Assembly (NCBI GenBank): GCA_002477505.1
Contig: DLQB01000082.1
Location: 2,765 to 35,061 of the forward strand
Direction: 5' to 3'
DNA length: 32,297 nucleotides
DNA from: Flavobacteriales bacterium UBA7443
GTDB lineage: Bacteria; Bacteroidota; Bacteroidia; Flavobacteriales_D; Sanyastnellaceae
A program made the translations under genes and the position numbers. Below, piece by piece: positions 15,620-24,002 of the stretch (within the stretch, counting starts at the first letter, position 1; every line of letters starts with the position of its first letter). The notes beneath the pieces are model-generated. The model ran no database searches, was not told the DNA's origin, and saw only the letters and a list, made by a program, of their open reading frames with translations.

Positions 15620-15635
15620 AAAAGCGAAAAGAACC

Positions 15636-16121
15636 ATGTTAAATCTGCTCGGAGAATACAATTGCAAAATCGACGCCAAGGGGCGTTTGATGTTTCCTGC
15701 GCGCTTGCGCAAGCAATTGAGCAGCGTATTGCAACATGGACTGGTCGTCAACCGAGACATCTTCGAAGGATGCTTGGTGATCTATCCCCAACCGGAGTGG
15801 GACAAGGTGAACCGAGAAATGTCTCGCTTAAGCCGCTACAACAAAAAACACCAACTGTTTCAACGAAAATTTATGAAGGGCGCCACCCATGTTGAACTCG
15901 ACGGCTCAGGCCGCATCAACGTTCCAGCCCTTTTGCTCGAGCATGCCGGGATTGAATTGCCAAATGACAATGAGATCATCGTATCCGGCTTGGGTGAAAA
16001 AATCGAGGTGTGGAGCAAAAACCGTTACGACCGCAATGTGCTGGACGACGTGGAAGATTTTGACTTCGGTTCGCTCGCCGAAGAGGTCCGCAAGGACATC
16101 GAACCCTCCAACGAGAATTGA
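15636..16121 (+). CDS. mraZ: Transcriptional regulator MraZ
   Basis: This 161-residue DNA-binding protein of the AbrB/SpoVT superfamily has two tandem swapped-hairpin domains, each with the DxxxR signature: D13-R17 (DAKGR) and D89-R93 (DGSGR). Members form ring oligomers that bind spaced repeats upstream of their own gene and control the dcw cluster. Here five such repeats lie directly upstream, which supports autoregulation. The ATG at 15636 gives the standard N-terminus MLNLLGEYNCKIDAKGR. The C-terminus is an acidic tail (DDVEDFDFG). It is the first gene of the cluster, and rsmH follows after 3 bases. Confidence 0.97.
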   Translation: MLNLLGEYNCKIDAKGRLMFPARLRKQLSSVLQHGLVVNRDIFEGCLVIYPQPEWDKVNREMSRLSRYNKKHQLFQRKFMKGATHVELDGSGRINVPALLLEHAGIELPNDNEIIVSGLGEKIEVWSKNRYDRNVLDDVEDFDFGSLAEEVRKDIEPSNEN

Positions 16122-16124
16122 TTC

Positions 16125-17075
16125 ATGGACGCCGCTGCATACCACATCCCAGTCCTCGCACCTGCGAGCCTTGAAGGACTCGGCGTCGGTAGCAAGCAAG
16201 GCGGAGTATTCGTGGACGCTACGTTTGGGGGCGGGGGCCATACCCGTTTGATGCTCGACGCCCTGAATGCGGACGGGCACATCTATGGCATGGACCAAGA
16301 CAGCGATGTCCACGAAAACGTACCGCAAGACCAGCGCTTCACGCTGCTTCCCGAGAACTTTCGATACATGCGCAATTTCCTTCGGCAAGAAGGTGTCCGG
16401 TATGTCGATGGCATTCTCGCCGATCTCGGTGTTTCATCCCATCAATTCGACACCGGATCTCGCGGGTTCTCCATTCGATTCGAAGGTCCGCTCGACATGC
16501 GCATGAATCAATCCCAACCAATATCGGCTGCCGATGTAGTTGGCTCCTATACTGTTGCGGAATTGACCCGTGTTTTCAGGCAATACGGTGAACTTAAGCG
16601 GCCGGACAAAGCGGCATACGCCATCGAATCCGCCCGCAAAGATGCGCCGATCACGCGCACCAACGAGTTGATTGCTGCCTTGAGCACCCTCGCGCCCCGA
16701 GGCAAAGAGAACCAGTACTTTGCACAAGTTTTTCAGGCACTGCGCATTGAAGTTAATGATGAGCTCGGCGCGCTTCAAGCGATGTTGCTTTCTTCGATTG
16801 AATTGCTTCAAGAAGGGGGACGGCTGGCGATCATTTCCTATCACAGCCTGGAGGACCGCATGGTCAAACACTTCATGCGATCCGGGAATTTCGATGACAA
16901 GATTCCCCGTGACTTGAAGGGAAAAGCCCTTTGTCCTTTCATCCTTCTCTCGCGAAAAGCCATCATCGCTGACAGCGACGAACAGGAAAGCAATCCACGC
17001 GCGCGGAGTGCTCGACTCCGCATTGCAGAGCGCACGGCTTTGACCAGCGAACAAATCAAACAGGCAACGGCATGA
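16125..17075 (+). CDS. rsmH: 16S rRNA (cytosine-1402-N4)-methyltransferase
   Basis: This SAM-dependent enzyme (formerly MraW) modifies C1402 in the decoding centre of 16S rRNA. The 316-residue protein carries HIPVLAPASLEGL at the N-terminus, the SAM-binding DATFGGGGHT (31-40), an acidic residue after strand 2 (D57), ADLGVSSHQFD (99-109), GPLDMRMN (121-128) and YHSLEDRMVKHFMR in the C-terminal part. The ending SNPRARSARLRIAERT is also typical. It starts 3 bases after the mraZ stop, and its TGA overlaps the next ATG (17072-17075). Confidence 0.98.
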   Translation: MDAAAYHIPVLAPASLEGLGVGSKQGGVFVDATFGGGGHTRLMLDALNADGHIYGMDQDSDVHENVPQDQRFTLLPENFRYMRNFLRQEGVRYVDGILADLGVSSHQFDTGSRGFSIRFEGPLDMRMNQSQPISAADVVGSYTVAELTRVFRQYGELKRPDKAAYAIESARKDAPITRTNELIAALSTLAPRGKENQYFAQVFQALRIEVNDELGALQAMLLSSIELLQEGGRLAIISYHSLEDRMVKHFMRSGNFDDKIPRDLKGKALCPFILLSRKAIIADSDEQESNPRARSARLRIAERTALTSEQIKQATA

Positions 17076-17698
17076 AGAATCCATTCCGCGCCCTGAAATT
17101 GAAGTTCAATAAGAACAATGCGCCCGCTAAAAAACCGACAAATCGGCGCCTCACCCCAGCTGAAATGGCCGCGCAGCAGCAACAACTCAAAGAACGAAAG
17201 CAACGAGAAGCCGCGCGATTGAAAGCACAAAAAAGCATCAATCCCAATGCGCCACGCAATCGACCAAAGCACCAATCCACCCAACAAAAAGGCACGGCTA
17301 AAAAATCCTTCTGGGCCTTCCGATCGCTTCGAAAGAAAGACCCCAAAAAACGAGAACAAAGGCGTCAGAAGAATGCAATCGCACCCTTGATTCGGGACTT
17401 GCTCAGCGGCGAATTCCTGACACGAGAAGGCGTGACCCGTCACATCCCCTATCTCCTGTTCATCAGCGGGCTTTTCATCGCATACATCGCCATGGGGTAT
17501 CAGTTTGAACGTATGGAGCGGGCAAAAATTCAAAACAAGCGCCACTTGCAGGAGTTGAGTGCCGAATACAAAACCATCAAAGCCCAATTTGAAACCCAAC
17601 TGCAACAGAGCCGTGTGGAGCAAAGCATCGCAAACATCGGCCTGAGTCAACCCGTTGAACCGCCCTATTTATTGGAGCAAAAACAACGCACGCCATGA
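17072..17698 (+). CDS. ftsL: FtsL-like division protein with long basic N-terminal extension
   Basis: Assigned to the FtsL position and architecture: a single transmembrane helix (IPYLLFISGLFIAYIAMGY, 125-143) followed by an extracytoplasmic helix with coiled-coil character (144-190) and a short tail LSQPVEPPYLLEQ. FtsL scaffolds FtsQ and the FtsI-FtsW synthase. The motif RDLLSGEFLTREGVTRHIPY before the helix is similar to Bacteroidota FtsL homologues in my memory. Unusually, about 120 residues precede the helix. The first 100 are rich in Lys, Arg and Gln, including QQQQLKERKQREAARLKAQK, whereas homologues usually have a short N-terminus. The ATG overlaps the rsmH stop and the TGA overlaps the ftsI ATG, which supports the long form being translated. 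An internal start cannot be excluded. Confidence 0.85.
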   Translation: MKNPFRALKLKFNKNNAPAKKPTNRRLTPAEMAAQQQQLKERKQREAARLKAQKSINPNAPRNRPKHQSTQQKGTAKKSFWAFRSLRKKDPKKREQRRQKNAIAPLIRDLLSGEFLTREGVTRHIPYLLFISGLFIAYIAMGYQFERMERAKIQNKRHLQELSAEYKTIKAQFETQLQQSRVEQSIANIGLSQPVEPPYLLEQKQRTP

Positions 17699-19824
17699 AG
17701 AATCGGAAAGAATTCTCCATGCGCGCATGGCTTGTTTTTGGGCTCTTCGTAGCGCTCGGCTTCAGCATCTTTGGGCGCATCCTTTGGATTCAGAGTGCAG
17801 AACATGAGCAATGGAAAGAGGTAGGTGAACGCTTCGAATCGAGTGTGCGCGACATCAATCCCTCACGCGGCCAGATTTATGCGACCAACGGCAATGTACT
17901 CGCCACTTCCGTTCCTGTTTTCGAAGTCCGTTGGGACAGTAAAAGTGAGGCCATCAATTGGGACACATTCGACGCTGAATTGGATAGCCTTTCGCAAGGA
18001 TTGAGCCAAATCTTAGGCGATCGCAGTCCAAGAGAATACCGAGAGGTACTCCGAAACGGTCGCAATCTGGGGCGACGAAACACACTCATCGCGCGGCGCG
18101 CCTCCTACATTCAGCAAAAAAGACTCGCGCAATTGCCCTTCATACGCCGGGGACGATTCAAATCGGGATTCACATTTGCCCGAACCGAACAGCGTCGCAA
18201 ACCCTTCGGTGATTTGGCTTCACGTACGATTGGCATCGACCGAAATGAAAACCGCGTAGGCCTCGAAGCCAGCTGGAACACCGAGTTGTCTGGAAGCGTC
18301 GGCAAGCAAATTCAACGCCGCGTTGCCGGCGGCGAATGGATGCCTGTATCCGATGATTTTATCGTTGAGCCACAAGCTGGATTGGATGTGATTTCCAGCA
18401 TTGACATGCACCTTCAAGACGTCGCTTCCAACGCCCTTCGCCAGCAGCTTCAAACACATGACGCGGCCTGGGGAACCGTGATTTTGATGGAAGTCGAAAC
18501 CGGTATGATTCGGGCCATGGCCAACCTCACTCGCTCAACATCTGAACCTCAGGAAGGCGAACCCGCAGATTATTTCGAATCCTTCAACCATGCCATTGGC
18601 ACGGCCGTAGAGCCGGGATCCACCTTCAAGTTAGCTAGCCTGATGGCCGCCATGAACGACGGCAATGTCAAGCCCGAAGATGAAATCGACACCGGAAACG
18701 GAGTGACCTATTTCTATGGAAAGCGAATGTCCGACTCGAATGCAGATGAAGGCGGAAGCGGAATTTTGAAGACATCTGAAATTTTCGAAGTGAGTTCGAA
18801 TGTGGGCACTGCGCTGACCATTAAAAATGCATTTGGCGAAAATCAACAAGGATTCTTAGACGCCCTTGAGCGCATAGGGGTTCAGTCTGCAACCGGAGTG
18901 CGTTTGGTTGGCGAATCGCAACCACTCGTTTATGAAAACGTAGGCGATGGTCGGTGGTCGGGACTCTCCTTGACCCAAATGTCCATTGGATATGAAGTAA
19001 CACAGACACCGCTGCAAACCCTCACCCTCTACAATGCAGTGGCCAATGGAGGAACTTCTTTGCGGCCGCAATTGGTCGAACGACTCGAAAATAACGGGCA
19101 GGTCGTCAAAACCTTCAAACCGGAGGTGCTCAAGCAAAGCATTTGCTCCTCGCGTGTGCTTGAGGCATGTCAAAGCATGTTGAAGCGTGTGACAGACCCC
19201 GAAGGAAACGGAACCGCTCAATACATTTTTGCGAAAAGCCCCTACCGCGTAGCTGGAAAAACAGGAACTGCGCGCATTGCTGGACCCAACGGGTACGATG
19301 GACGTTATCGCGCTTCTTTTGCGGGCTACTTCCCTGCCGAATCCCCACGTTACTCGTGCATCGTGGTGATTGCCGACACGAAAAGTGGGGTTTATTACGG
19401 TTCGAGCATCGCCGGTCCGGTGTTCCGGGAACTGGCCAACAAGGTGTACGCCACCGACCCTTCCTTTCACACCACAAGTGCTGGACTCTTAGCTGAAAAA
19501 TGCAAGTTGCCCGGATCGAAGGATGGTGCACAGACAGACCTCATGCAGTTGTATCAAGCCTTGGAAATGCCCTACCTAGGAGGCAGCTCGGGGGATTGGG
19601 TCACCGTAACCACAGGCGACAGCGTGGCCGTGCTGAGTCCTCGATTCATCGAAGCCAATCGCGTCCCGGATGTTCGCGGAATGGGATTGCGGGATGCACT
19701 GTACTTATTAGAAAACGCTGGATTGCAAGTGAAGACACTTGGAATGGGCACGGTTCGCCGCCAAAGCATTGCACCCGGTTCTGACCTCACAACGAGTCAA
19801 GCCATTACCCTTGAATTGTCCTGA
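17695..19824 (+). CDS. ftsI: Septal peptidoglycan transpeptidase (class B PBP, FtsI) with PASTA domain
   Basis: Crosslinks peptidoglycan at the septum in complex with FtsW. The 709-residue protein has an N-terminal transmembrane anchor (about 11-32), a class B dimerisation or pedestal domain (SRGQIYATNGNVLA near 62) and a transpeptidase domain. All three penicillin-binding motifs are present: SxxK as S309-T-F-K312 (PGSTFK), SxN as S367-S-N369, and KTG at 522-524 (AGKTGTA). The last 58 residues (VPDVRGMGLRDALYLLENAG and following) form one PASTA domain. The start is ATGA-overlapped with ftsL. murE follows after 5 bases. Confidence 0.97.
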   Translation: MKNRKEFSMRAWLVFGLFVALGFSIFGRILWIQSAEHEQWKEVGERFESSVRDINPSRGQIYATNGNVLATSVPVFEVRWDSKSEAINWDTFDAELDSLSQGLSQILGDRSPREYREVLRNGRNLGRRNTLIARRASYIQQKRLAQLPFIRRGRFKSGFTFARTEQRRKPFGDLASRTIGIDRNENRVGLEASWNTELSGSVGKQIQRRVAGGEWMPVSDDFIVEPQAGLDVISSIDMHLQDVASNALRQQLQTHDAAWGTVILMEVETGMIRAMANLTRSTSEPQEGEPADYFESFNHAIGTAVEPGSTFKLASLMAAMNDGNVKPEDEIDTGNGVTYFYGKRMSDSNADEGGSGILKTSEIFEVSSNVGTALTIKNAFGENQQGFLDALERIGVQSATGVRLVGESQPLVYENVGDGRWSGLSLTQMSIGYEVTQTPLQTLTLYNAVANGGTSLRPQLVERLENNGQVVKTFKPEVLKQSICSSRVLEACQSMLKRVTDPEGNGTAQYIFAKSPYRVAGKTGTARIAGPNGYDGRYRASFAGYFPAESPRYSCIVVIADTKSGVYYGSSIAGPVFRELANKVYATDPSFHTTSAGLLAEKCKLPGSKDGAQTDLMQLYQALEMPYLGGSSGDWVTVTTGDSVAVLSPRFIEANRVPDVRGMGLRDALYLLENAGLQVKTLGMGTVRRQSIAPGSDLTTSQAITLELS

Positions 19825-19829
19825 AACGC

Positions 19830-21287
19830 ATGAAACTGCTCAAAGAAATCCTCTACGGAACGCGAATCAAAGAAATTCAAGGCAACACCCATGTTGCCAT
19901 TGAAGACCTCGCCTTTGACAGCCGAAAGGTCCGTGCCTTCAGTTTGTTCGTAGCGATTCCAGGCACCCAAGTCGACGGGTTCTTATACATCAGCAAGGCC
20001 ATCGAAAACGGCGCCATCGCCGTGGTTTGTGAGCGCATGCCCGAGAATCTTACGGAAGGAGTGAGTTACGTCTTGGTGCACGATGCCGCCAAAGCATTGG
20101 GGCAGATTGCTTCGCAATTTTTTGATGAGCCGAGCGCACAAATGAAGGTCATCGCCGTAACCGGTACCAATGGAAAAACGACCACTGTGAGCTTGCTTCA
20201 TCGGCTGTTTCGATCCATGGACCGAAAGGCTGGAATGCTCTCCACCGTTGAAAATCGAATTGTGGATGAAGTCGTTCCCGCGACCCACACCACACCCGAT
20301 GCCCTTCAGATGCAGCAGATGTTTCGAAGGATGGCTGATGCTGGATGCAAATACGTATTCATTGAAGCGAGCTCTCATAGCATTCATCAGCACCGCTTGG
20401 CAGGAACCACGCTCACAGGTGCGGTATTCACCAACATTACCCACGAACACCTCGATTATCATGGGGATTTCAATGCTTACATCAAGGCCAAAAAAGGGCT
20501 TTTTGACGCCCTTGATTCCGATTCCTTTGCATTGTACAATCAAGACGATGCGCATGGAGCGGATATGGTGCATGACTGCAAAGCCAAAAACCGCGACTAT
20601 GCCTTGACCTCCATGGCGGACTACCGTGGGAAAATCATCGAAAACCAGCTGGGCGGGCTGCACCTGCACATCAATGGGCACGACCTTTATAGCAAGCTGA
20701 TTGGCGGGTTTAACGCATACAACCTGCTCGCTGTATTTGCGGTTGCCCGAGAGTTGGATATGGATGAACTCGAAGTCCTGACCCACCTCTCTTTGTTGAA
20801 TCCTCCTCCAGGTCGATTCGAACAGGTGCAGGCAGGGAACGAGATCACCGCTGTGGTGGACTACGCGCACACGCCGGATGCGTTAGACAACGTCTTGAAA
20901 ACAATTGATTCGTTTCGCGCCGGAGAAACCCAAGTAATCACGGTTGTAGGCTGTGGCGGGAACCGAGATAAAACCAAGCGGCCAGTCATGGCGAAAGTGG
21001 CGGCCCAATGGAGCGATCGGGTATTCCTCACATCGGACAATCCCCGCAATGAAGATCCCGATGCCATCATTTCCGACATGCGCAGTGGTTTGGACCCCAT
21101 CGATGCTAAGAAATGCATCGCCATCGCCGATCGCCGCGAAGCCATTCGCATGGCAGCGCAAATTGCACAGAGCGGAGACATCGTGCTCGTCGCAGGAAAA
21201 GGCCACGAGACATACCAAGAAATAAAGGGAGTCCGACATGATTTTGATGACCGAGACGAATTGTTCAACGCCTTCAAAACTGCCTGA
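19830..21287 (+). CDS. murE: UDP-MurNAc-tripeptide synthetase MurE (meso-DAP adding)
   Basis: Adds the third amino acid to UDP-MurNAc-L-Ala-D-Glu. The 485-residue Mur ligase shows the N-terminal substrate domain (DSRKVRAFSLFVAIPG), the P-loop TGTNGKTT (111-118), ASSHSIHQHRL, the probable carbamylated lysine in YIKAKKGLF (K221 region), the NAYNLLAVFAV hinge and the C-terminal domain. DNPRNEDP (403-410) carries the DNPR motif that recognises meso-diaminopimelate, so the peptidoglycan is predicted to be of the mDAP type rather than lysine. The end GKGHETYQEIKG is typical. Its TGA shares one base with the mraY ATG (TGATG at 21285-21289). Confidence 0.98.
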   Translation: MKLLKEILYGTRIKEIQGNTHVAIEDLAFDSRKVRAFSLFVAIPGTQVDGFLYISKAIENGAIAVVCERMPENLTEGVSYVLVHDAAKALGQIASQFFDEPSAQMKVIAVTGTNGKTTTVSLLHRLFRSMDRKAGMLSTVENRIVDEVVPATHTTPDALQMQQMFRRMADAGCKYVFIEASSHSIHQHRLAGTTLTGAVFTNITHEHLDYHGDFNAYIKAKKGLFDALDSDSFALYNQDDAHGADMVHDCKAKNRDYALTSMADYRGKIIENQLGGLHLHINGHDLYSKLIGGFNAYNLLAVFAVARELDMDELEVLTHLSLLNPPPGRFEQVQAGNEITAVVDYAHTPDALDNVLKTIDSFRAGETQVITVVGCGGNRDKTKRPVMAKVAAQWSDRVFLTSDNPRNEDPDAIISDMRSGLDPIDAKKCIAIADRREAIRMAAQIAQSGDIVLVAGKGHETYQEIKGVRHDFDDRDELFNAFKTA

Positions 21288-22555
21288 TGCTTTATCACCT
21301 CTTCACCTCCATCGATCAAGCCTGGGATTTTCCAGGAGCCGGACTGTTTCAATACATCTCTTTCCGTGCTGCGCTCAGCCTGATTTCCTCGCTCGTCATC
21401 GGGATTCTCTTTGGCAAGCGCATCATTCAATGGCTGCAATTGAAGCAAGTTGGAGAAATCGTTCGCGACTTGGGGCTAGAAGGCCAAATGAACAAGCAAG
21501 GAACACCCACCATGGGCGGATTGATCATCCTTGCTTCCATCGTAATTCCCACCGTCCTATTTGCGGATCTGACCAACATCTACACCCAAATGATGTTGCT
21601 CGTAACGGTGTGGCTTGGCGCCATTGGATTCATTGATGACTACATCAAAGTCTTCAAAAAGAACAAAGATGGTTTGGCCGGAAAATTCAAGATCATTGGA
21701 CAAATTGGGGTTGGCCTCATCGTTGGCTCCATCATGTGGTGGCATCCTGACGTGACCGTCAAAGATCCGGCTGACCGAGTTTTCACCGGTCAAGTCGTGA
21801 CCATGACTTCAATTGAAGGCATTGAGTTTGAAGTGCACGAACCCAATGCGGGTCTCCCCATTTGGGAGGCCAAGAAATCATCGGAAACGACGGTGCCCTT
21901 CCTGAAGGACAACGCTTTCGATTATGAACGTCTGATCAGCTGGTTGGGGCCCCAAGCGGTCGGATTCGGCTGGATTGTCTTTATCCCATTGGTCATCCTG
22001 ATTGTTACCGCCGTCTCCAACGGTGCCAACCTGACCGATGGCATCGATGGTCTGGCGACGGGCACAAGTGCCATCATTGGACTTGGACTCGCCGTGCTTG
22101 CATATGTCAGCTCCAATATCGTGGCCGCTGACTACTTGAACATCCAATACATTCCACTTTCGGAAGAGCTGGTGGTCTTCATCGCTGCATTTGTGGGCGG
22201 CTGCATTGCATTCCTCTGGTACAATGCATTCCCGGCACAGGTCTTCATGGGAGACACCGGGAGTCTCGCTCTTGGCGGCATCATCGCAGCATTCGCCATC
22301 GCCATTCGGAAAGAACTCCTGCTGCCCGTTTTGTGTGGAATTTTCTTGATTGAAAACCTCTCCGTAGTCATGCAAGTCGGATGGTTCAAGTATACCCGAA
22401 AGAAGACGGGCACAGGCCAACGGATCTTCTTGATGGCACCGCTGCATCACCACTACCAAAAACTCAATCTGCCCGAATCCAAAATCACCGCCCGATTCTG
22501 GATTGTCGGCATCCTACTCGCCGTTGTCACCATCGTCACCCTCAAAGTTCGATAA
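21287..22555 (+). CDS. mraY: Phospho-MurNAc-pentapeptide translocase MraY
   Basis: This integral membrane enzyme makes lipid I from UDP-MurNAc-pentapeptide and undecaprenyl phosphate. The 422-residue protein has about ten transmembrane segments and the conserved catalytic residues: FIDDY (116-119, D117/D118), NLTDGIDGLA (248-257), MGDTGSLALGG (321-331) and the PLHHHY loop (385-390). KQGTPTMGG (70-78) is the N-terminal signature. It exceeds the roughly 360 residues of E. coli MraY because of an inserted loop at about 153-222, a feature I associate with Bacteroidota MraY. It directly follows murE with no murF in between. murD starts 5 bases after its stop. Confidence 0.98.
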   Translation: MLYHLFTSIDQAWDFPGAGLFQYISFRAALSLISSLVIGILFGKRIIQWLQLKQVGEIVRDLGLEGQMNKQGTPTMGGLIILASIVIPTVLFADLTNIYTQMMLLVTVWLGAIGFIDDYIKVFKKNKDGLAGKFKIIGQIGVGLIVGSIMWWHPDVTVKDPADRVFTGQVVTMTSIEGIEFEVHEPNAGLPIWEAKKSSETTVPFLKDNAFDYERLISWLGPQAVGFGWIVFIPLVILIVTAVSNGANLTDGIDGLATGTSAIIGLGLAVLAYVSSNIVAADYLNIQYIPLSEELVVFIAAFVGGCIAFLWYNAFPAQVFMGDTGSLALGGIIAAFAIAIRKELLLPVLCGIFLIENLSVVMQVGWFKYTRKKTGTGQRIFLMAPLHHHYQKLNLPESKITARFWIVGILLAVVTIVTLKVR

Positions 22556-22560
22556 CTCCC

Positions 22561-24000
22561 ATGTCTCAAGCGATCATACCCATTCTTGGAGCAGGCGAAA
22601 GCGGCATTGGTGCTGCTCGACTCGCCCTGCGCCATGGGCTGTCGCCTTGGGTCAGTGACCGGGGCGTCATCGCACCCAATCGCGTCGATGAATTGAACGC
22701 TTTGAACATCGACTTTGAAAGCGGACAACACGACGTCAAGCGCATTGTCGAGGCGGGCAAAGCCAGCGGATTTGTCATCAAAAGCCCCGGAATTCCCGAT
22801 CAAACCGACCTCATCCGCACGCTGCGAGAGGCTTCGATCGAAGTCATCAGCGAGATCGAATTTGCCGCGCGTTATGCTCGCACAGCCGATCAGCAGATCG
22901 TCGCCATCACCGGCGCGAACGGAAAAACAACCACCACTGCTCTGGTCGCGGCGATTTTACAAGATGCCGGGTGTGAAGTGGCTTGCGTGGGCAACATTGG
23001 AACCAGTTGGGCGCGTGACCTCGCGGATCGCGAGCAACCTGCCCAATTCCAAGTCGTGGAAGTGAGCAGCTTTCAATTGGATGGCGCCACGACATTCCAG
23101 CCCGACATCGCCATCCTATTGAACATTACGCCCGACCACCTGGATCGCTATGACAATGCCATTGAAAACTATGCCGATTCCAAGTGGCGCATTACGGCGC
23201 GGCAAACGGAAAACGACGTTCTGATTCTCAATGCAGATGACGCACTCTCCATGGAACGTTGGAAGCGCGGAAACGAGGGCGGCACGCGCGCACGTGTCGT
23301 CGCCATCAGCATCAATCAGTCGCCCGAAGCATTGAAAAATGCTTTGGACAAAGAAGGCCTAACTCCTTGGGGTTGGGCCGGTGTCAGCGCAGGCACCCCC
23401 CATGAAAAAGAATCTTTTACAATCTACATACCCACTAAAAACCCATTTACCATGACCATCCAAGAATTGGCATTGCAGGGAAAACACAACCTGTACAACA
23501 GCATGGCGGCAAGCGTCGCATCCCGTGTACTCGAATTGCGCAGCGAAGGCATCCGAGAGAGCCTGGCGCAATTTGACGCCATCGAACACCGCATGGAATT
23601 CGTGCAAGAAGTCAACCGCATCAAATTCGTGAACGATTCCAAAGCGACCAATGTCAATAGCGCTTGGTTCGCACTGGAGAGCATCGAAGGCCCCATCATC
23701 TGGATTGCTGGCGGCGTTGACAAAGGCAATGATTACACCTCATTGATGCATCTGGTGACCAGCAAGGTCGATCACCTCATTTGCTTAGGGAAAAACAACA
23801 AGACCTTAATCGACACCTTTGGCGATCGCGTAGAGAGCACGTGCGAGGTGGCAACGGCCCAAGATGCCGTTCAAGCCGCCTATGACTTGGGGCTGCCCGG
23901 GTGCACCGTATTGCTCTCACCAGCTTGCGCCAGTTTTGATCTTTTCGGCTCGTACGAAGAGCGCGGACGTGAATTTAAAGCCGCGGTACGTAGCCTCTGA
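22561..24000 (+). CDS. murD: UDP-MurNAc-L-alanine:D-glutamate ligase MurD
   Basis: Adds D-glutamate to UDP-MurNAc-L-Ala. The 479-residue Mur ligase has an N-terminal Rossmann-like domain (PILGAGESGIGAARLA), the P-loop GANGKTTTT (118-126), EVSSFQLDG, NITPDHLDRY, HNLYNSMAA, the HRMEFV motif with NDSKATN, AGGVDKGNDY, and the C-terminal LLSPACASFDLFGSYEERG. The ATG at 22561 follows the mraY stop by 5 bases. An in-frame extension back to 22381 lies entirely within mraY and was rejected. ftsW begins 2 bases after the stop. Confidence 0.98.
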   Translation: MSQAIIPILGAGESGIGAARLALRHGLSPWVSDRGVIAPNRVDELNALNIDFESGQHDVKRIVEAGKASGFVIKSPGIPDQTDLIRTLREASIEVISEIEFAARYARTADQQIVAITGANGKTTTTALVAAILQDAGCEVACVGNIGTSWARDLADREQPAQFQVVEVSSFQLDGATTFQPDIAILLNITPDHLDRYDNAIENYADSKWRITARQTENDVLILNADDALSMERWKRGNEGGTRARVVAISINQSPEALKNALDKEGLTPWGWAGVSAGTPHEKESFTIYIPTKNPFTMTIQELALQGKHNLYNSMAASVASRVLELRSEGIRESLAQFDAIEHRMEFVQEVNRIKFVNDSKATNVNSAWFALESIEGPIIWIAGGVDKGNDYTSLMHLVTSKVDHLICLGKNNKTLIDTFGDRVESTCEVATAQDAVQAAYDLGLPGCTVLLSPACASFDLFGSYEERGREFKAAVRSL

Positions 24001-24002
24001 GA

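Larger units (their letters stand above)
15346..15635. promoter_or_regulatory. Divergent control region between the hydrolase gene and mraZ
   Basis: This 290-base region has no credible gene. The half nearest mraZ holds the phased MraZ-like operator and a TAATTTTG element, annotated separately. On the hydrolase side the best candidate -7 element is TAATTGTG (complement of 15451-15458, one mismatch to TAnnTTTG), without a well-placed TTG. An 8-bp palindrome AACATGTT occurs at 15467-15474, with no assigned role. Confidence 0.7.

Noticed and set aside
19983..20870. A 295-codon open frame on the strand opposite murE
   Set aside because: It lies wholly inside murE, whose motifs are intact. The translation has no recognisable domain and looks like an antisense shadow of a gene with strong codon bias.
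22381..22560. 60-residue N-terminal extension of murD
   Set aside because: It lies inside mraY in another frame, and MurD homology begins at the ATG at 22561.
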